A stretch of 64,000 nucleotides of DNA from Pseudomonadota bacterium. GTDB taxonomy: Bacteria; Myxococcota_A; UBA796; GCA-2862545. Below are positions 24,947 to 33,809 of the stretch, one piece after another. Where the stretch lies: assembly GCA_023954855.1 (NCBI GenBank), contig JAGSGY010000001.1, positions 124,001 to 188,000 on the forward strand, in the 5' to 3' direction. Position 1 is the first letter of the stretch. Each line of letters begins with the position of its first letter. The position numbers were made by a program, and so were the translations under genes. The notes under the pieces were generated by a model, which saw nothing but the letters and a program-made list of their open reading frames with translations, searched no databases and was not told the DNA's origin.

Positions 24947-25782
24947 GGACCTCTGTCGACAAGACCCTGAAGATGTACGTGGGCGGCAAGTTCATCCGCT
25001 CTGAGTCTGGGCGAACGACGCCCGCCACCTCCGCGAAGGGACGTCCCATGAATGTGGCCGCCGCGAGCCGAAAGGACCTGCGCAACGCGATTCAGATCGC
25101 CCGAGGCGCGCAAGCGGGATGGGCCGGACGCACCGCCTACAACCGCGGTCAGATCTTCTACCGCCTCGCCGAGATTCTCGACGACCGCGCCGATGGACTG
25201 CCCACGACCGAAGCGGACACGCTGTCCGCCGCAGACCGTGCCGTTCACTTCGCTGGCTGGGCCGACAAGATCACCGCCCTGCTCTCGTCGCTCAACCCCG
25301 TGGCCCACACCTACGTGAACTACTCGATGGTCGGGCCCATGGGCGTCATCCTCGCCTGCCCGGACCCTGCAGACGGACTGACCGGCATGGTCGAGGCCCT
25401 CTGTGGACCGCTAGTGATGGGCAACTCCGTCATCGTGATGGTCAGCGCAGAACAGGGTGAGCTCGCAGTTGCGCTCTCCGAGGCTCTCGCTGTCTCCGAC
25501 TTTCCGGGGGGCTGCGTGAACATCCTCACTGGCGACGTCGCGAGTGTGATTGGCCACGGCATTCGCCACGACGACCTCGACGCGGTGTACCTGCTCGGAG
25601 AGGCCGTCGACAGCAGCCTGATCGCGGAGATCCACACCGAGAACGCCCGCGTCATGCGCCGCTTCATCCAGGCTCCTCGAAGCACCGAGCCCGCTCCACC
25701 GGGACGCCTCGTGCAGCTCGCCGAAGTGAAGACGGTCTGGATGTCGTCCGCGATCATGGGCGGTGGCGGCGCCGCCTATTGA
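24943..25782 (+). CDS. Truncated, non-catalytic aldehyde dehydrogenase-like protein
   Basis: Starting at TTG 24943 (GGGAGG six bases upstream, TTGA overlap with the preceding ALDH), the 279-residue protein matches only the N-terminal, cofactor-binding half of ALDH. It has KMYVGGKFIRSESGRT, AAASRKDLRNAIQIARGAQ, GPMGVILACPDPADGLTGMV and GGCVNILTGDVASVIGHGI. It stops before the catalytic Cys region, and the NAD motif is degraded (YLLGEAVDS instead of F-T-G-S). Such partners accompany ALDH genes next to deoC in other bacteria and resemble the dead second domain of ALDH16. It is probably a structural or regulatory subunit. The reading frame looks conserved, so I do not call it a pseudogene. Confidence 0.75.
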   Translation: MRTSVDKTLKMYVGGKFIRSESGRTTPATSAKGRPMNVAAASRKDLRNAIQIARGAQAGWAGRTAYNRGQIFYRLAEILDDRADGLPTTEADTLSAADRAVHFAGWADKITALLSSLNPVAHTYVNYSMVGPMGVILACPDPADGLTGMVEALCGPLVMGNSVIVMVSAEQGELAVALSEALAVSDFPGGCVNILTGDVASVIGHGIRHDDLDAVYLLGEAVDSSLIAEIHTENARVMRRFIQAPRSTEPAPPGRLVQLAEVKTVWMSSAIMGGGGAAY

Positions 25783-26831
25783 GTGCGGTCTGGTGGGCCT
25801 TTCACGCGCTGCTTGCGGCGCTGGACGGGCTCGCACTGTGGGCCATTCGCCGTGAGCCCCGCAGCACCCCGATTGCCGCAGTGCTCTGGTGGTTCGGGGT
25901 CTCTACACTCGCGTTGTTCGGCTTTCAGAGCTCCGGGGGCGACCTCTTTGCGCTCATGGCGGTGCTCGGGTTCGGCTTGTTCGTCCACGGTCCCGTGGTG
26001 CTCGCCTCGACCGCATTCCTATTGGAAGGAAAGGCCCGAGCCCTCTTCGGTGCGTGCGCAGGTCTCATCTCACTGGTCGGGATCTACGCTTACCAAGTCG
26101 AGCCGATTTGGATCGAGGTGACCGAACACCACGTGGTGGTCCCCGACGCCCCGAGAGCTCTCACCATCGCCGTCCTCTCCGACGTGCAGACCGACGCCAT
26201 CTCCGGCCACGAAGCCAGAGCCGTCCGGCACGCGCTCGCGGCAGAAGCCGATCTCATCCTGTTCCCTGGCGACTTGGTCCAGCACGCCGATGAGGACGAC
26301 TACGCCGAGACGCGGGCGGAGCTGAACGCCCTGTTTCGCATGGAAGGCCTCAGCGCACCCCTCGGCGTCTACGCCGTGGACGGGAACGTCGATGTCACCC
26401 GTCCGTGGACCCCGATCTTCGATGGCCTCGATGCACAAGCCGTCGAAGGCGACATCGCGCACTTCGAGCCCGAGACCGGCATTCACATCACGGCAATCCC
26501 CTTCTTCCACGGGTTCAACACCAAGCTGGTCATCGACGACCACCCGGGTCTACACATCGCGTTTGCGCACGGGCCCGACTTTGCTCTCGGCGAGATTGAC
26601 GCGGACATCCTCGTCGCTGGGCACACTCATGGCGGCCAGGTTCAGCTTCCGTTCTTTGGGCCGCTGATCACCTTTTCGCACGTGCCAAAGAGCTGGGCGG
26701 CCGGCCGCACCGACCTCGATGACCAGACCCTCTTCGTGAGCCGCGGGGTGGGCATGGAACGCCACAACGCGCCTCGACTCCGCTTCGGCTGTCGGCCCGA
26801 GGTGATGATCCTTCGCATCACGCCGCAGTGA
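25779..26831 (+). CDS. Membrane-anchored metallophosphoesterase (YkuE/YaeI-like) with altered metal motifs
   Basis: The 350-residue protein has about four N-terminal hydrophobic helices (residues 1-110) and then a calcineurin-like phosphoesterase domain. Motifs in order are LSDVQTD, LFPGDLVQH, DGNVD, FAHGPD and VAGHTHGGQ. Two usual metal or catalytic residues differ: the D-x-H motif reads D-V-Q and the GNH-D motif reads G-N-V-D, so activity may be altered or lost. YkuE relatives act on lipid-A- or membrane-linked phosphates, but the substrate here is unknown. The TTG start overlaps the preceding stop (TTGA). Its stop abuts the convergent gene with no spacer. Confidence 0.78.
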   Translation: MSAVWWAFHALLAALDGLALWAIRREPRSTPIAAVLWWFGVSTLALFGFQSSGGDLFALMAVLGFGLFVHGPVVLASTAFLLEGKARALFGACAGLISLVGIYAYQVEPIWIEVTEHHVVVPDAPRALTIAVLSDVQTDAISGHEARAVRHALAAEADLILFPGDLVQHADEDDYAETRAELNALFRMEGLSAPLGVYAVDGNVDVTRPWTPIFDGLDAQAVEGDIAHFEPETGIHITAIPFFHGFNTKLVIDDHPGLHIAFAHGPDFALGEIDADILVAGHTHGGQVQLPFFGPLITFSHVPKSWAAGRTDLDDQTLFVSRGVGMERHNAPRLRFGCRPEVMILRITPQ

Positions 26832-28289
26832 CTAGAAGCTGGTGAGCCGGTCGACCTCTCGAGCACTCACCGGCAGGCGCTCGGGAAAGTCCTGGAGGGT
26901 GATCCGCGACGTGCGCTGAAACCAGGTCTGCTCGATACGCCGGGCTTTGCTGATCCGGTCTGGAAGCGGTGCCGAACAGCTCTCGGGCCCCAGACGCTTC
27001 AAGATCTCGGCAATCGCGGTGCGGTAGTGCTCGGGCAGACGATCGGGTGCCGCTGCCATCCCACACATCTCGGCCAGCTCTACCGACCCACCGACCTCGG
27101 AAAGCGACGCCACGTACGCGCTTGCCTCGGCGCGAGACCAGTCCGACAAGCCGTCCTCACAGGCCGCGCACAGATAGGCGCCATTGTCGAGGTGTCCGTC
27201 GAGCCCGTCTGCGATGTGTCGCGCCTCGTGGACCACCACGCCCCTGGCCACCCACGCAACCAGTTCCTCGAGTGCTGCCTCGAGCTCCGGTTCCTGTTTG
27301 AGTCGCCGACTGGCCTCTTGAATGGCGACGGCCTCGGGATGGGTCACCGTTGGGCAGCGACTCGTCGTTGACGCTTCGGCATAGTCGAAGAAGCGCGTCT
27401 GCATGCCCTCCTCGAAGCCATCCCAAGGAAGCATCGGCACCACGAACCGACTGCCACAAGCGTGGCGGCTTCGGATACCTCTCACCGCGGCCACCATGCG
27501 CGCGCGCGCCTCAGCCGTATCCACGAGACGTCGGGCGGCGTACGGGGACAGCGCCGCAAACGCCTCGGCTTGGACCGCCGCTGCGTGGGGGTGGTCGTTG
27601 TCTCGGAGCAGTGGCCAGACCAGATCGAGTGCCACTTCCCGAACGCGGTCCACGACGATCAGCGCCCCGTCTTCAGGGTCGGAGGCCTGGCCGAGGTAGC
27701 GTTCGACCACATTGGTCTGATCCACCCGCTCGACCACCCGCGCCCTCACTTCGTGGAGGCCTACCGGGACCGCAAGATCCGCCGCGACCTCGTAGTTCTT
27801 CGTGTAGAAGATCCCCCCACCGTCACCATCGAGACGGACCGAGCCCTGAACCACCCAGGGAAGACTCGACTGGTCCAGATAGGCGCTCCATGCCCAGGTC
27901 AGGTAGAGCAGACGCTCCGGGTCGCGGCCTGGACGAGAGGCGAGTCGGGCCATCTCGTCGAGCAGCAACTCGAGGTTCGGATCGGGGGCCACCGCAGCCT
28001 CGAGGCTAGCGAGCGCATCCTTCGTTGACGTGGCTTCTGGTCCATGACGGGCAAGCCGGGATTGCCACACCGGAAGTAGCTCCGCATGCACACGCTCGAG
28101 GTCGATATCCTCGAAAGCCTCTGGCCGAACGGGGTAGCGAGGCACGTACACGACACGCCCAGTCAGGTCCCTCTCGCCGCTCACGACGCCAAGCAGCCTC
28201 GGGGTGCCCCACCACGCCGCAAACAGGAGCCCAGCCACAGCAACGCCCGCTGCGGCGCGTCGAACAAAGGTGGTACGCCGCGCACTCAA
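26832..28289 (-). CDS. Putative membrane-anchored zinc metallopeptidase (HEXXH, gluzincin-like)
   Basis: The 485-residue protein has an Arg-rich start and one transmembrane helix (about residues 10-36). The rest is predicted to be periplasmic and mainly helical. It contains VVVHEARHIADGL with an HEXXH motif at 354-358, and an Asp/Glu-containing helix 30 residues later (SRAEASAYVASL, E388) that could supply the third zinc ligand, the gluzincin arrangement. Six or more cysteines lie in the second half, consistent with an oxidising compartment. I recognise no named family. Transcription is divergent from acs across 109 bases. Confidence 0.65.
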   Translation of the reverse strand: MSARRTTFVRRAAAGVAVAGLLFAAWWGTPRLLGVVSGERDLTGRVVYVPRYPVRPEAFEDIDLERVHAELLPVWQSRLARHGPEATSTKDALASLEAAVAPDPNLELLLDEMARLASRPGRDPERLLYLTWAWSAYLDQSSLPWVVQGSVRLDGDGGGIFYTKNYEVAADLAVPVGLHEVRARVVERVDQTNVVERYLGQASDPEDGALIVVDRVREVALDLVWPLLRDNDHPHAAAVQAEAFAALSPYAARRLVDTAEARARMVAAVRGIRSRHACGSRFVVPMLPWDGFEEGMQTRFFDYAEASTTSRCPTVTHPEAVAIQEASRRLKQEPELEAALEELVAWVARGVVVHEARHIADGLDGHLDNGAYLCAACEDGLSDWSRAEASAYVASLSEVGGSVELAEMCGMAAAPDRLPEHYRTAIAEILKRLGPESCSAPLPDRISKARRIEQTWFQRTSRITLQDFPERLPVSAREVDRLTSF

Positions 28290-28398
28290 CCGTCAGTTCC
28301 TCCCTTCCGAGCCTAGCTCAGCGTCCGTCCGCCTGAGCGCTGGTTGTCTAAGTTCGCCCCTGGTAGCCTCGCGGGTCCGCACTCTTGAGAGGATTCCG

Positions 28399-30348
28399 AT
28401 GTCGATCTACGAAGTTCCGGCCCGCGTACGCGAAGGCTCGCCCAACCCCATGACGAGCCTCGACAGCTACAACGACCTCGCCGAACGCGTGAGCGCCGAT
28501 CCCGATGCCTACTGGGTCGCAGAGACGTGCAAGCGCGTGTCGTGGCGCACCGAGCCCACGCAGGGCGTAGGCAGCTCCTTCGACGACATCGCCGAGCACG
28601 CCATCACCTGGTTTGCCGACGGCACCCTCAACGCCACCGAGTCCTGCCTCGACCGCCACCTCGAGACGCGCGGCGACAAGGTCGCCATTCTCTGGGAAGG
28701 CGACGATGTGAGCGAGGGCCTGTCCTGGACCTACAAGGAACTGCACGAGCAAGTCTGCCTGTTCTCGAATGCGATGAAGGCACGGGGCATCGTCAAGGGC
28801 GACCGCGTCCTCATCTACATGGGCATGGTTCCCGAGGCGGCTGTGGCGATGCTCGCCTGCGCCCGCATTGGCGCGATTCACTCCGTGGTCTTCGGCGGCT
28901 TCTCTGCGGACTCGCTGCGCAGCCGCGCCGTCGACTGCCGGGCCACTGCAGTCATCACCCAGGACTTCGGCATGCGCGGCGGAAAGCGTATCGAACTGAA
29001 GCGCGTGAGCGACCAAGCTCTGATCGGCCTCGACAGCGTCCACACGGTGTTTGTGTACAAGCGCACCGAGGACAATGTCGACATGCAGGCCGGACGCGAT
29101 CACTGGTGGCACGAGGCCATCGCCGACGAGAGCCCGGACTGTCCCGCCGAGATCGTCGATGCCGAGCACCCGCTGTTCATCCTCTACACTTCCGGATCAA
29201 CCGGAAAGCCAAAGGGTCAGGTGCACACCCATGGCGGGTACATCACCTGGACCTCCTACACCCATCAGCATGTCTTCGATCTGCGCGAAGACGACGTCTA
29301 CGCATGCGTCGCCGACGTCGGTTGGATCACGGGCCACAGCTACATCGTCTACGGACCGCTCGCGAACGGCGCCACCACACTGATGTTCGAGTCGATCCCG
29401 ACCTACCCCGACGCAGGTCGATACTGGGACATGGTCGAGCGGCACAAGATCTCGATCTTCTACACCGCACCCACGGCCATTCGCGCCCTCGCGGCCCAGG
29501 GCGACCACTTCGTCACCCGCTACGACCGCTCTAGCCTTCGCGTGTTGGGCACCGTCGGGGAGCCGATCAACCCGGATGCCTGGGAGTGGTACCACCGCGT
29601 GGTCGGTGAAGGCCGCTGCAACATCGTCGATACATGGTGGCAGACCGAGACCGGCGGCATCTGCATCTCTCCGATCGCGCCCGCAACCCCGACAAAGCCT
29701 GGTTCCGCAACCCTGCCTGTACCTGGCATCGAGCCTGTCCTTCGCGACGCCGAAGGCCAGATCCTCAACGGCGAGGCCGAAGGCCTGCTCTGCATCCGAC
29801 GCCCGTGGCCCGGTATGTCGCGCACCATCTGGGGCGATCACGACCGCTACGTCGACACGTACTTCTCGATGTTCCCCGGGGCCTACTTCACGGGCGATGG
29901 CTGCCGCCGAGATGCCGACGGCTACCACTGGATCACAGGGCGTGTGGATGACGTGATCAACGTCAGCGGCCACCGCATGGGCACCGCCGAGTTCGAGTCG
30001 GCCCTCGTTCACCACAACGCGGTCGCCGAAGCCGGCGTCGTCGGCTTCCCCCACCCCATCAAGGGCCAGGGCGTGTACTGCTACATCGTGCTCGCCGAGG
30101 GGCATGACCAGAGCGAGACGCTCGAGCGCGACCTGCAGAACATGCTGCGCAGCCACATCGGTGCGCACGCGCGCGTCGACCTTTACCAGGTCGTCCCTGG
30201 GCTGCCGAAGACGCGCTCCGGAAAGGTCATGCGTCGCATTCTGCGCAAGGTGGCCGAGGGCCAGCCCGATGCGCTCGGCGACATCAGCACGCTGGCTGAC
30301 CCCACAGTCGTCGAGGCGATCATCGCCGGTGCGCGTTCGCTCGACTAG
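28399..30348 (+). CDS. acs: Acetyl-CoA synthetase (AMP-forming)
   Basis: The 649-residue cytoplasmic enzyme activates acetate to acetyl-AMP and then acetyl-CoA. The ATG at 28399 follows GAGAGGA and yields the standard length (about 650); the longer upstream frame is discarded. Motifs include the P-loop YTSGSTGKPKGQVHTHGGY, WWQTETGG, YFTGDGCRRDADGYHWITGR and the C-terminal PKTRSGKVMRRILRK. Its catalytic lysine is the usual site of reversible acetylation. The gene would complete the path acetaldehyde to acetate to acetyl-CoA begun by the deoC-ALDH operon, although it is a separate transcription unit. Confidence 0.96.
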   Translation: MSIYEVPARVREGSPNPMTSLDSYNDLAERVSADPDAYWVAETCKRVSWRTEPTQGVGSSFDDIAEHAITWFADGTLNATESCLDRHLETRGDKVAILWEGDDVSEGLSWTYKELHEQVCLFSNAMKARGIVKGDRVLIYMGMVPEAAVAMLACARIGAIHSVVFGGFSADSLRSRAVDCRATAVITQDFGMRGGKRIELKRVSDQALIGLDSVHTVFVYKRTEDNVDMQAGRDHWWHEAIADESPDCPAEIVDAEHPLFILYTSGSTGKPKGQVHTHGGYITWTSYTHQHVFDLREDDVYACVADVGWITGHSYIVYGPLANGATTLMFESIPTYPDAGRYWDMVERHKISIFYTAPTAIRALAAQGDHFVTRYDRSSLRVLGTVGEPINPDAWEWYHRVVGEGRCNIVDTWWQTETGGICISPIAPATPTKPGSATLPVPGIEPVLRDAEGQILNGEAEGLLCIRRPWPGMSRTIWGDHDRYVDTYFSMFPGAYFTGDGCRRDADGYHWITGRVDDVINVSGHRMGTAEFESALVHHNAVAEAGVVGFPHPIKGQGVYCYIVLAEGHDQSETLERDLQNMLRSHIGAHARVDLYQVVPGLPKTRSGKVMRRILRKVAEGQPDALGDISTLADPTVVEAIIAGARSLD

Positions 30349-30434
30349 CCCCACCAGTCCGGCGTCTTGGGCCCACAAGACTCGTGGGCGCCGGAAACAC
30401 ACGGGACACCTGCGAAACCTCAGGACAGACAGCG

Positions 30435-30463
30435 CTTGAATTTCGCGCGAAATCCGTCTATAT
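30435..30463 (+). promoter_or_regulatory. Sigma-70-like promoter with palindrome in spacer
   Basis: TTGAAT (30435-30440) and TATATG (30458-30463) are separated by exactly 17 bases, upstream of the vWA lipoprotein gene. The spacer contains a 14-bp perfect palindrome (ATTTCGCGCGAAAT, 30439-30452), a good position for a repressor site. The 264-base gap 30349-30612 holds nothing else I recognise. Confidence 0.5.
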
Positions 30464-30612
30464 GGGGATACCTGACAAGGGTAAGGAAACGCGGCGAAGG
30501 GTTTTCTCTTTCTTCGACCGCAAAAACCAACCCCACTGACCTTCACCATTCGCACCCGTATGGAGTAGGATTGTCCGGTCTGAAACGGCCCTCTGGCCAC
30601 GGGAGTTTTTCC

Positions 30613-31980
30613 ATGCGCACCGCTCTTCTCTCCATCGTTGCTCTGTCTGCTGGCTGCATCGAGTACGACGTCGGCAGCGGAACCGACAACAACAGCGGCA
30701 CCGACACCGATACCGGCGAGATCATCGTCGACCCCGGTGCCCCGGACATCCTCGTCGAGCCCATGAACCTAGGGTTCGGCACCCGTCCGACCGACTGCGC
30801 CGCTGACGACCAAATCGTCACCGTGACGAACATCGGCGAAGACGAGCTCCTCGTCGACAGCATCGAGCTTCTCGGCGCTGGCGCTGGATCCTTCGACCTC
30901 GTCGGCGGACCGAGCAACCTGCTCCAGGGTGAGTCGTTCACCTTCACGGTTGGCTTCACGCCCAACGCACAGACCGACTTCAACGCCCGCGTGCAGATCA
31001 AGTCGAACGACCCCGATGAGGGCGAAGTCGACGTGAGTCTGCTCGGCTCTGGCGGCGAGAACACCATCAACTCCGACGTGTTCGACCAGGGCCTCCCCGA
31101 GAAGGTCGACGTGCTCTGGGTGCTCGACAACTCCTGCTCGATGTCTGACAAGGTGCAGGCCGTCGAGAGCGGCATGGACTCGTTCATCGGCAGCTTCGTC
31201 GACCTCGGCCTCGACTTCCAGATGGGTGTCGTGACCACCGACATGGACGATCCGCTGCAGTCGGGTCTGCTCCAGGGTCCCACCAAGGTCATGGCCTCGG
31301 CCACGATGACCGACGCGCAGATCATCACCGCCTTTGACGCCGCCTTCGACCCGACCTCTGCGGGCTCGGGCAGCGAGAAGCCGATGGCAGCCGCCCAGGC
31401 TTCCATCAACGGGACGGGCGCCGGCTACGCGAGCACCGAAGGGCTCATCCGCACCAACGCCCACCTCTCGATCATCGTCATCACCGACGAAGAGGACAGC
31501 AGCGGCCAGAACGCCGCGCACTGGACCAGCTGGGTGGACGGCCTCAAGCCCGCGGTCAACATGACCAACGTCTCTGGCCTGATCGATCAGGGCGGCAACA
31601 GCTTCGACCCGAACTGTGCAAGCGCCCCTATCGGCTTCGACATGCTCAAGGACATCATCGACAACACCGGTGGACTTCGCGACGGTATCTGTCAGCTCGT
31701 TGATGCGAACGGCAACGCCAACCCGGCCACGGTCGATCAGCTGCTCGAGTGGCTCTCGTTCACGGCGGCTGGGCTTCAGACCACCTTCGAGCTGAGCGGC
31801 GAGCCGACGAACCTGTCGCAGATTCGCGTCACGGTCGATGGGACGCAGGTCGACTACTCGACCCTCAACGGCTGGTACTACGACTCGGCCACCAACTCGG
31901 TGATCTTCTACGGAGATGCGATTCCGGGCTCGGCCACCCAGGTCGTCGTCACCTACCCCGTCGAGAGCGACTGCCTCTAG
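30613..31980 (+). CDS. Surface lipoprotein with ASH-like and von Willebrand factor A domains
   Basis: The ATG at 30613 (after GGGAG) gives 455 residues with a lipobox (IVALSAGC) and an Asp/Thr linker. An ASH/abnormal-spindle-like beta-sandwich follows (VEPMNLGFGTRPTDCA, VTVTNIGEDELLVDSIEL, VGFTPNAQTDFNARVQI). The vWA domain begins at VDVLWVLDNSCSMSDKV with a D-N-S-C-S MIDAS motif and contains IIVITDEEDSS. A final beta segment closes the protein. This architecture is common in Myxococcota surface lipoproteins and is generally taken as adhesive or scaffold. A promoter-like element lies 150 bases upstream and a hairpin follows the stop. Confidence 0.85.
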   Translation: MRTALLSIVALSAGCIEYDVGSGTDNNSGTDTDTGEIIVDPGAPDILVEPMNLGFGTRPTDCAADDQIVTVTNIGEDELLVDSIELLGAGAGSFDLVGGPSNLLQGESFTFTVGFTPNAQTDFNARVQIKSNDPDEGEVDVSLLGSGGENTINSDVFDQGLPEKVDVLWVLDNSCSMSDKVQAVESGMDSFIGSFVDLGLDFQMGVVTTDMDDPLQSGLLQGPTKVMASATMTDAQIITAFDAAFDPTSAGSGSEKPMAAAQASINGTGAGYASTEGLIRTNAHLSIIVITDEEDSSGQNAAHWTSWVDGLKPAVNMTNVSGLIDQGGNSFDPNCASAPIGFDMLKDIIDNTGGLRDGICQLVDANGNANPATVDQLLEWLSFTAAGLQTTFELSGEPTNLSQIRVTVDGTQVDYSTLNGWYYDSATNSVIFYGDAIPGSATQVVVTYPVESDCL

Positions 31981-32000
31981 TTTCCTAGAGAGAGACTGCG

Positions 32001-32026
32001 AAGAGCCGTCCCTCGGGGCGGCTCTT
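32001..32026 (+). terminator. Stem-loop terminator after the vWA lipoprotein gene
   Basis: AAGAGCCG (32001-32008) pairs perfectly with CGGCTCTT (32019-32026), and the inner CCC/GGG extends the stem. It lies 20 bases after the stop. The tail is only weakly T-rich, so termination may be partial. Confidence 0.6.
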
Positions 32027-32051
32027 GTTCGTTGGGGGGTTAGAAGACGCC

Positions 32052-33800
32052 GTGATCTTGCTCTTCGCCATCGCCGCGCTGGCTCAGGAACCCGTCCTCT
32101 GGGTTGCTCAACCCAGTGAGGCCCCCTCGACCGACGAGGCCATCGAGGCCGCGTCCGCGTGGGTCGCGTGGGCCACAGACGCCCCCAAGGCCGAGGAAGT
32201 TCACGAGTACCTCGCCCTGTACCAGGTTCCCCTCGGTCCGTCGGACGCCTACGCGCGGGACTTCGTCGCCTCCCTCGCCCCCGACGGCGCCCTCGGCCGA
32301 CTCATCGAAGGTGGCGGTGAGCCGAGACTCGCCCTAGCGGGCCCGGACTACACCCGGGTGCTCTTCGGCGGTGACCCCGCCCTCTCGCTGATCGTTCGCG
32401 CCGTCGCCGGCGAAGTCCGCGTCGACCGGGTCGAGCGAACCCACTGCACATTTTGCTCAGAGCCCGCCCGGGCCGCTCACGACCTCCTCGCGCGTTCGTC
32501 GGATGGGGCTCCGGTCCTCTGGCCCAATGTCGACCTCTCAGTCGCTGCAGCGCGCCAGGCCCATCACCTCGGCGCACAACGCGTCGCAGCCCTCGAAAAG
32601 CGAGCAGAGCGCGGGGAGCTTCACGCCGTGTTTCAAGGAGCCGAGGTCGTCAGCGTCGATGGAGCCGAAGTCTCGGTGCGACTAGGCGAGACCATCGACA
32701 CGTGGACCATGGTCTACGAACGAGGCGCTTGGCTCGTCGACTACGAGAGTCTGGACAAAGGGTCTCCGCTGCGCCTCGGTCGTCGACAGGCCGAAGACTT
32801 CCGCCCACGCTGGAGCCGCACACCGCAGCTTCTAGAGCTCTACCGAACCCAAGCCAAGCGCATTCCGGGCGGGATCGAGCTCGCGGATCGCGTCATCGGT
32901 GCGGCGTTCGACCCCAAGGATGGCTCTGTCGTGACGGCAGTCTTCGACGTGGACCGCGCCACAGCCGGACTTCTGCGCCTGGACCCCGAGACCGGAGAGG
33001 TGCTCGACCGCTGGCCGATTCCGCCGGCTCCACGCATTCCCATCGACATCGAGCATTGGTTCGACAGCTGGCACATGGCCCTGTCCCCCGACGGGAGCAA
33101 GGTCGCACTGTCCGCCCCCGGCAAGATCGAGACCCTCGACCTGATCTCGGCCAAACGCGAGCTCGTGTACGCCTATGACCAGGCATCCGACCTCTCCTGG
33201 GTCCACACCGAAGACGGAGACGTCCTGGTCATCGGCCAGCGCAGCGCTGTGCACATGCTCCACGACGGCCGACACAGCACCGTGGGCGTCGGCGCGCCCA
33301 CCGTAGGCGTCGGCTCGAGCGGCGGCGGCCTGGTGATCGTGACCGGCGACGGCGTGCTGCATCGCTACGACCTCAAGACCCGCGACCACGAGACCGAGGA
33401 GGTCTGCTGCGGCGGTGCCCAAGGTGCCGCTCCCTCCACCTCACGTGGAGAGATCGTCGTGACCTGCCCGCAGGTCTGCGATGTCGCCGCCGACCGACGC
33501 GCCCTAGTGGGCGCCGGCTCGACGTTGCTCGATGGTGCCGGAACCGACGGGCGTGGTGCCGCCTGGTCCGAAGACGGCCTCTGGCTCGCGACCGCGGCGA
33601 TGGGTGAGTCCGAGGGGCTACTCCTCTGGAACTCGAACGGCGAGCCTCTGGCACAGGCGGGTGCAGGAGAAGTCCGCGTCCTGCAGTTCGACCCAGCCGG
33701 AGAACAGCTCCTAGCAGTGACCACCGAAGGTCGGCTGCACATCTTCAACGTCGAGTCCCTCCGCTTGCGTGGGCTGGCCGACGACGGCTCGGGCAGGTAG
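32052..33800 (+). CDS. Exported beta-propeller (WD40/YVTN-like) protein
   Basis: GTG 32052 is chosen because it starts directly on a signal peptide (ILLFAIAALAQ, cleavage after AQ). The earlier TTG at 32025 lies inside the preceding terminator hairpin. The mature protein (about 570 residues) has an alpha/beta N-terminal half with an SnoaL- or NTF2-like region (residues about 20-240; VHEYLALYQVPLGPSDAYA, VYERGAWLVDYESL). A C-terminal propeller follows with repeats such as HMALSPDGSKVALSAPGKIE, AAWSEDGLWLATAAMGES and VLQFDPAGEQLLAVTTEGRL. It likely acts as a periplasmic or surface scaffold. It lies nine bases before the tyrosine phosphatase gene. Confidence 0.65.
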   Translation: MILLFAIAALAQEPVLWVAQPSEAPSTDEAIEAASAWVAWATDAPKAEEVHEYLALYQVPLGPSDAYARDFVASLAPDGALGRLIEGGGEPRLALAGPDYTRVLFGGDPALSLIVRAVAGEVRVDRVERTHCTFCSEPARAAHDLLARSSDGAPVLWPNVDLSVAAARQAHHLGAQRVAALEKRAERGELHAVFQGAEVVSVDGAEVSVRLGETIDTWTMVYERGAWLVDYESLDKGSPLRLGRRQAEDFRPRWSRTPQLLELYRTQAKRIPGGIELADRVIGAAFDPKDGSVVTAVFDVDRATAGLLRLDPETGEVLDRWPIPPAPRIPIDIEHWFDSWHMALSPDGSKVALSAPGKIETLDLISAKRELVYAYDQASDLSWVHTEDGDVLVIGQRSAVHMLHDGRHSTVGVGAPTVGVGSSGGGLVIVTGDGVLHRYDLKTRDHETEEVCCGGAQGAAPSTSRGEIVVTCPQVCDVAADRRALVGAGSTLLDGAGTDGRGAAWSEDGLWLATAAMGESEGLLLWNSNGEPLAQAGAGEVRVLQFDPAGEQLLAVTTEGRLHIFNVESLRLRGLADDGSGR

Positions 33801-33809
33801 GTCTTCCAC

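Noticed and set aside
24943-25782. Pseudogene call for the half-ALDH
   Set aside because: The frame is intact, has a strong ribosome site and is coupled to its neighbours; truncation at the domain boundary looks ancient.
28204-28398. Longer start for acetyl-CoA synthetase
   Set aside because: It overlaps the divergent gene start; ATG 28399 has a strong ribosome site and gives the family length.
32025-32051. TTG start for the beta-propeller gene
   Set aside because: It lies inside the terminator hairpin of the previous gene and adds residues before a good signal peptide that starts at GTG 32052.
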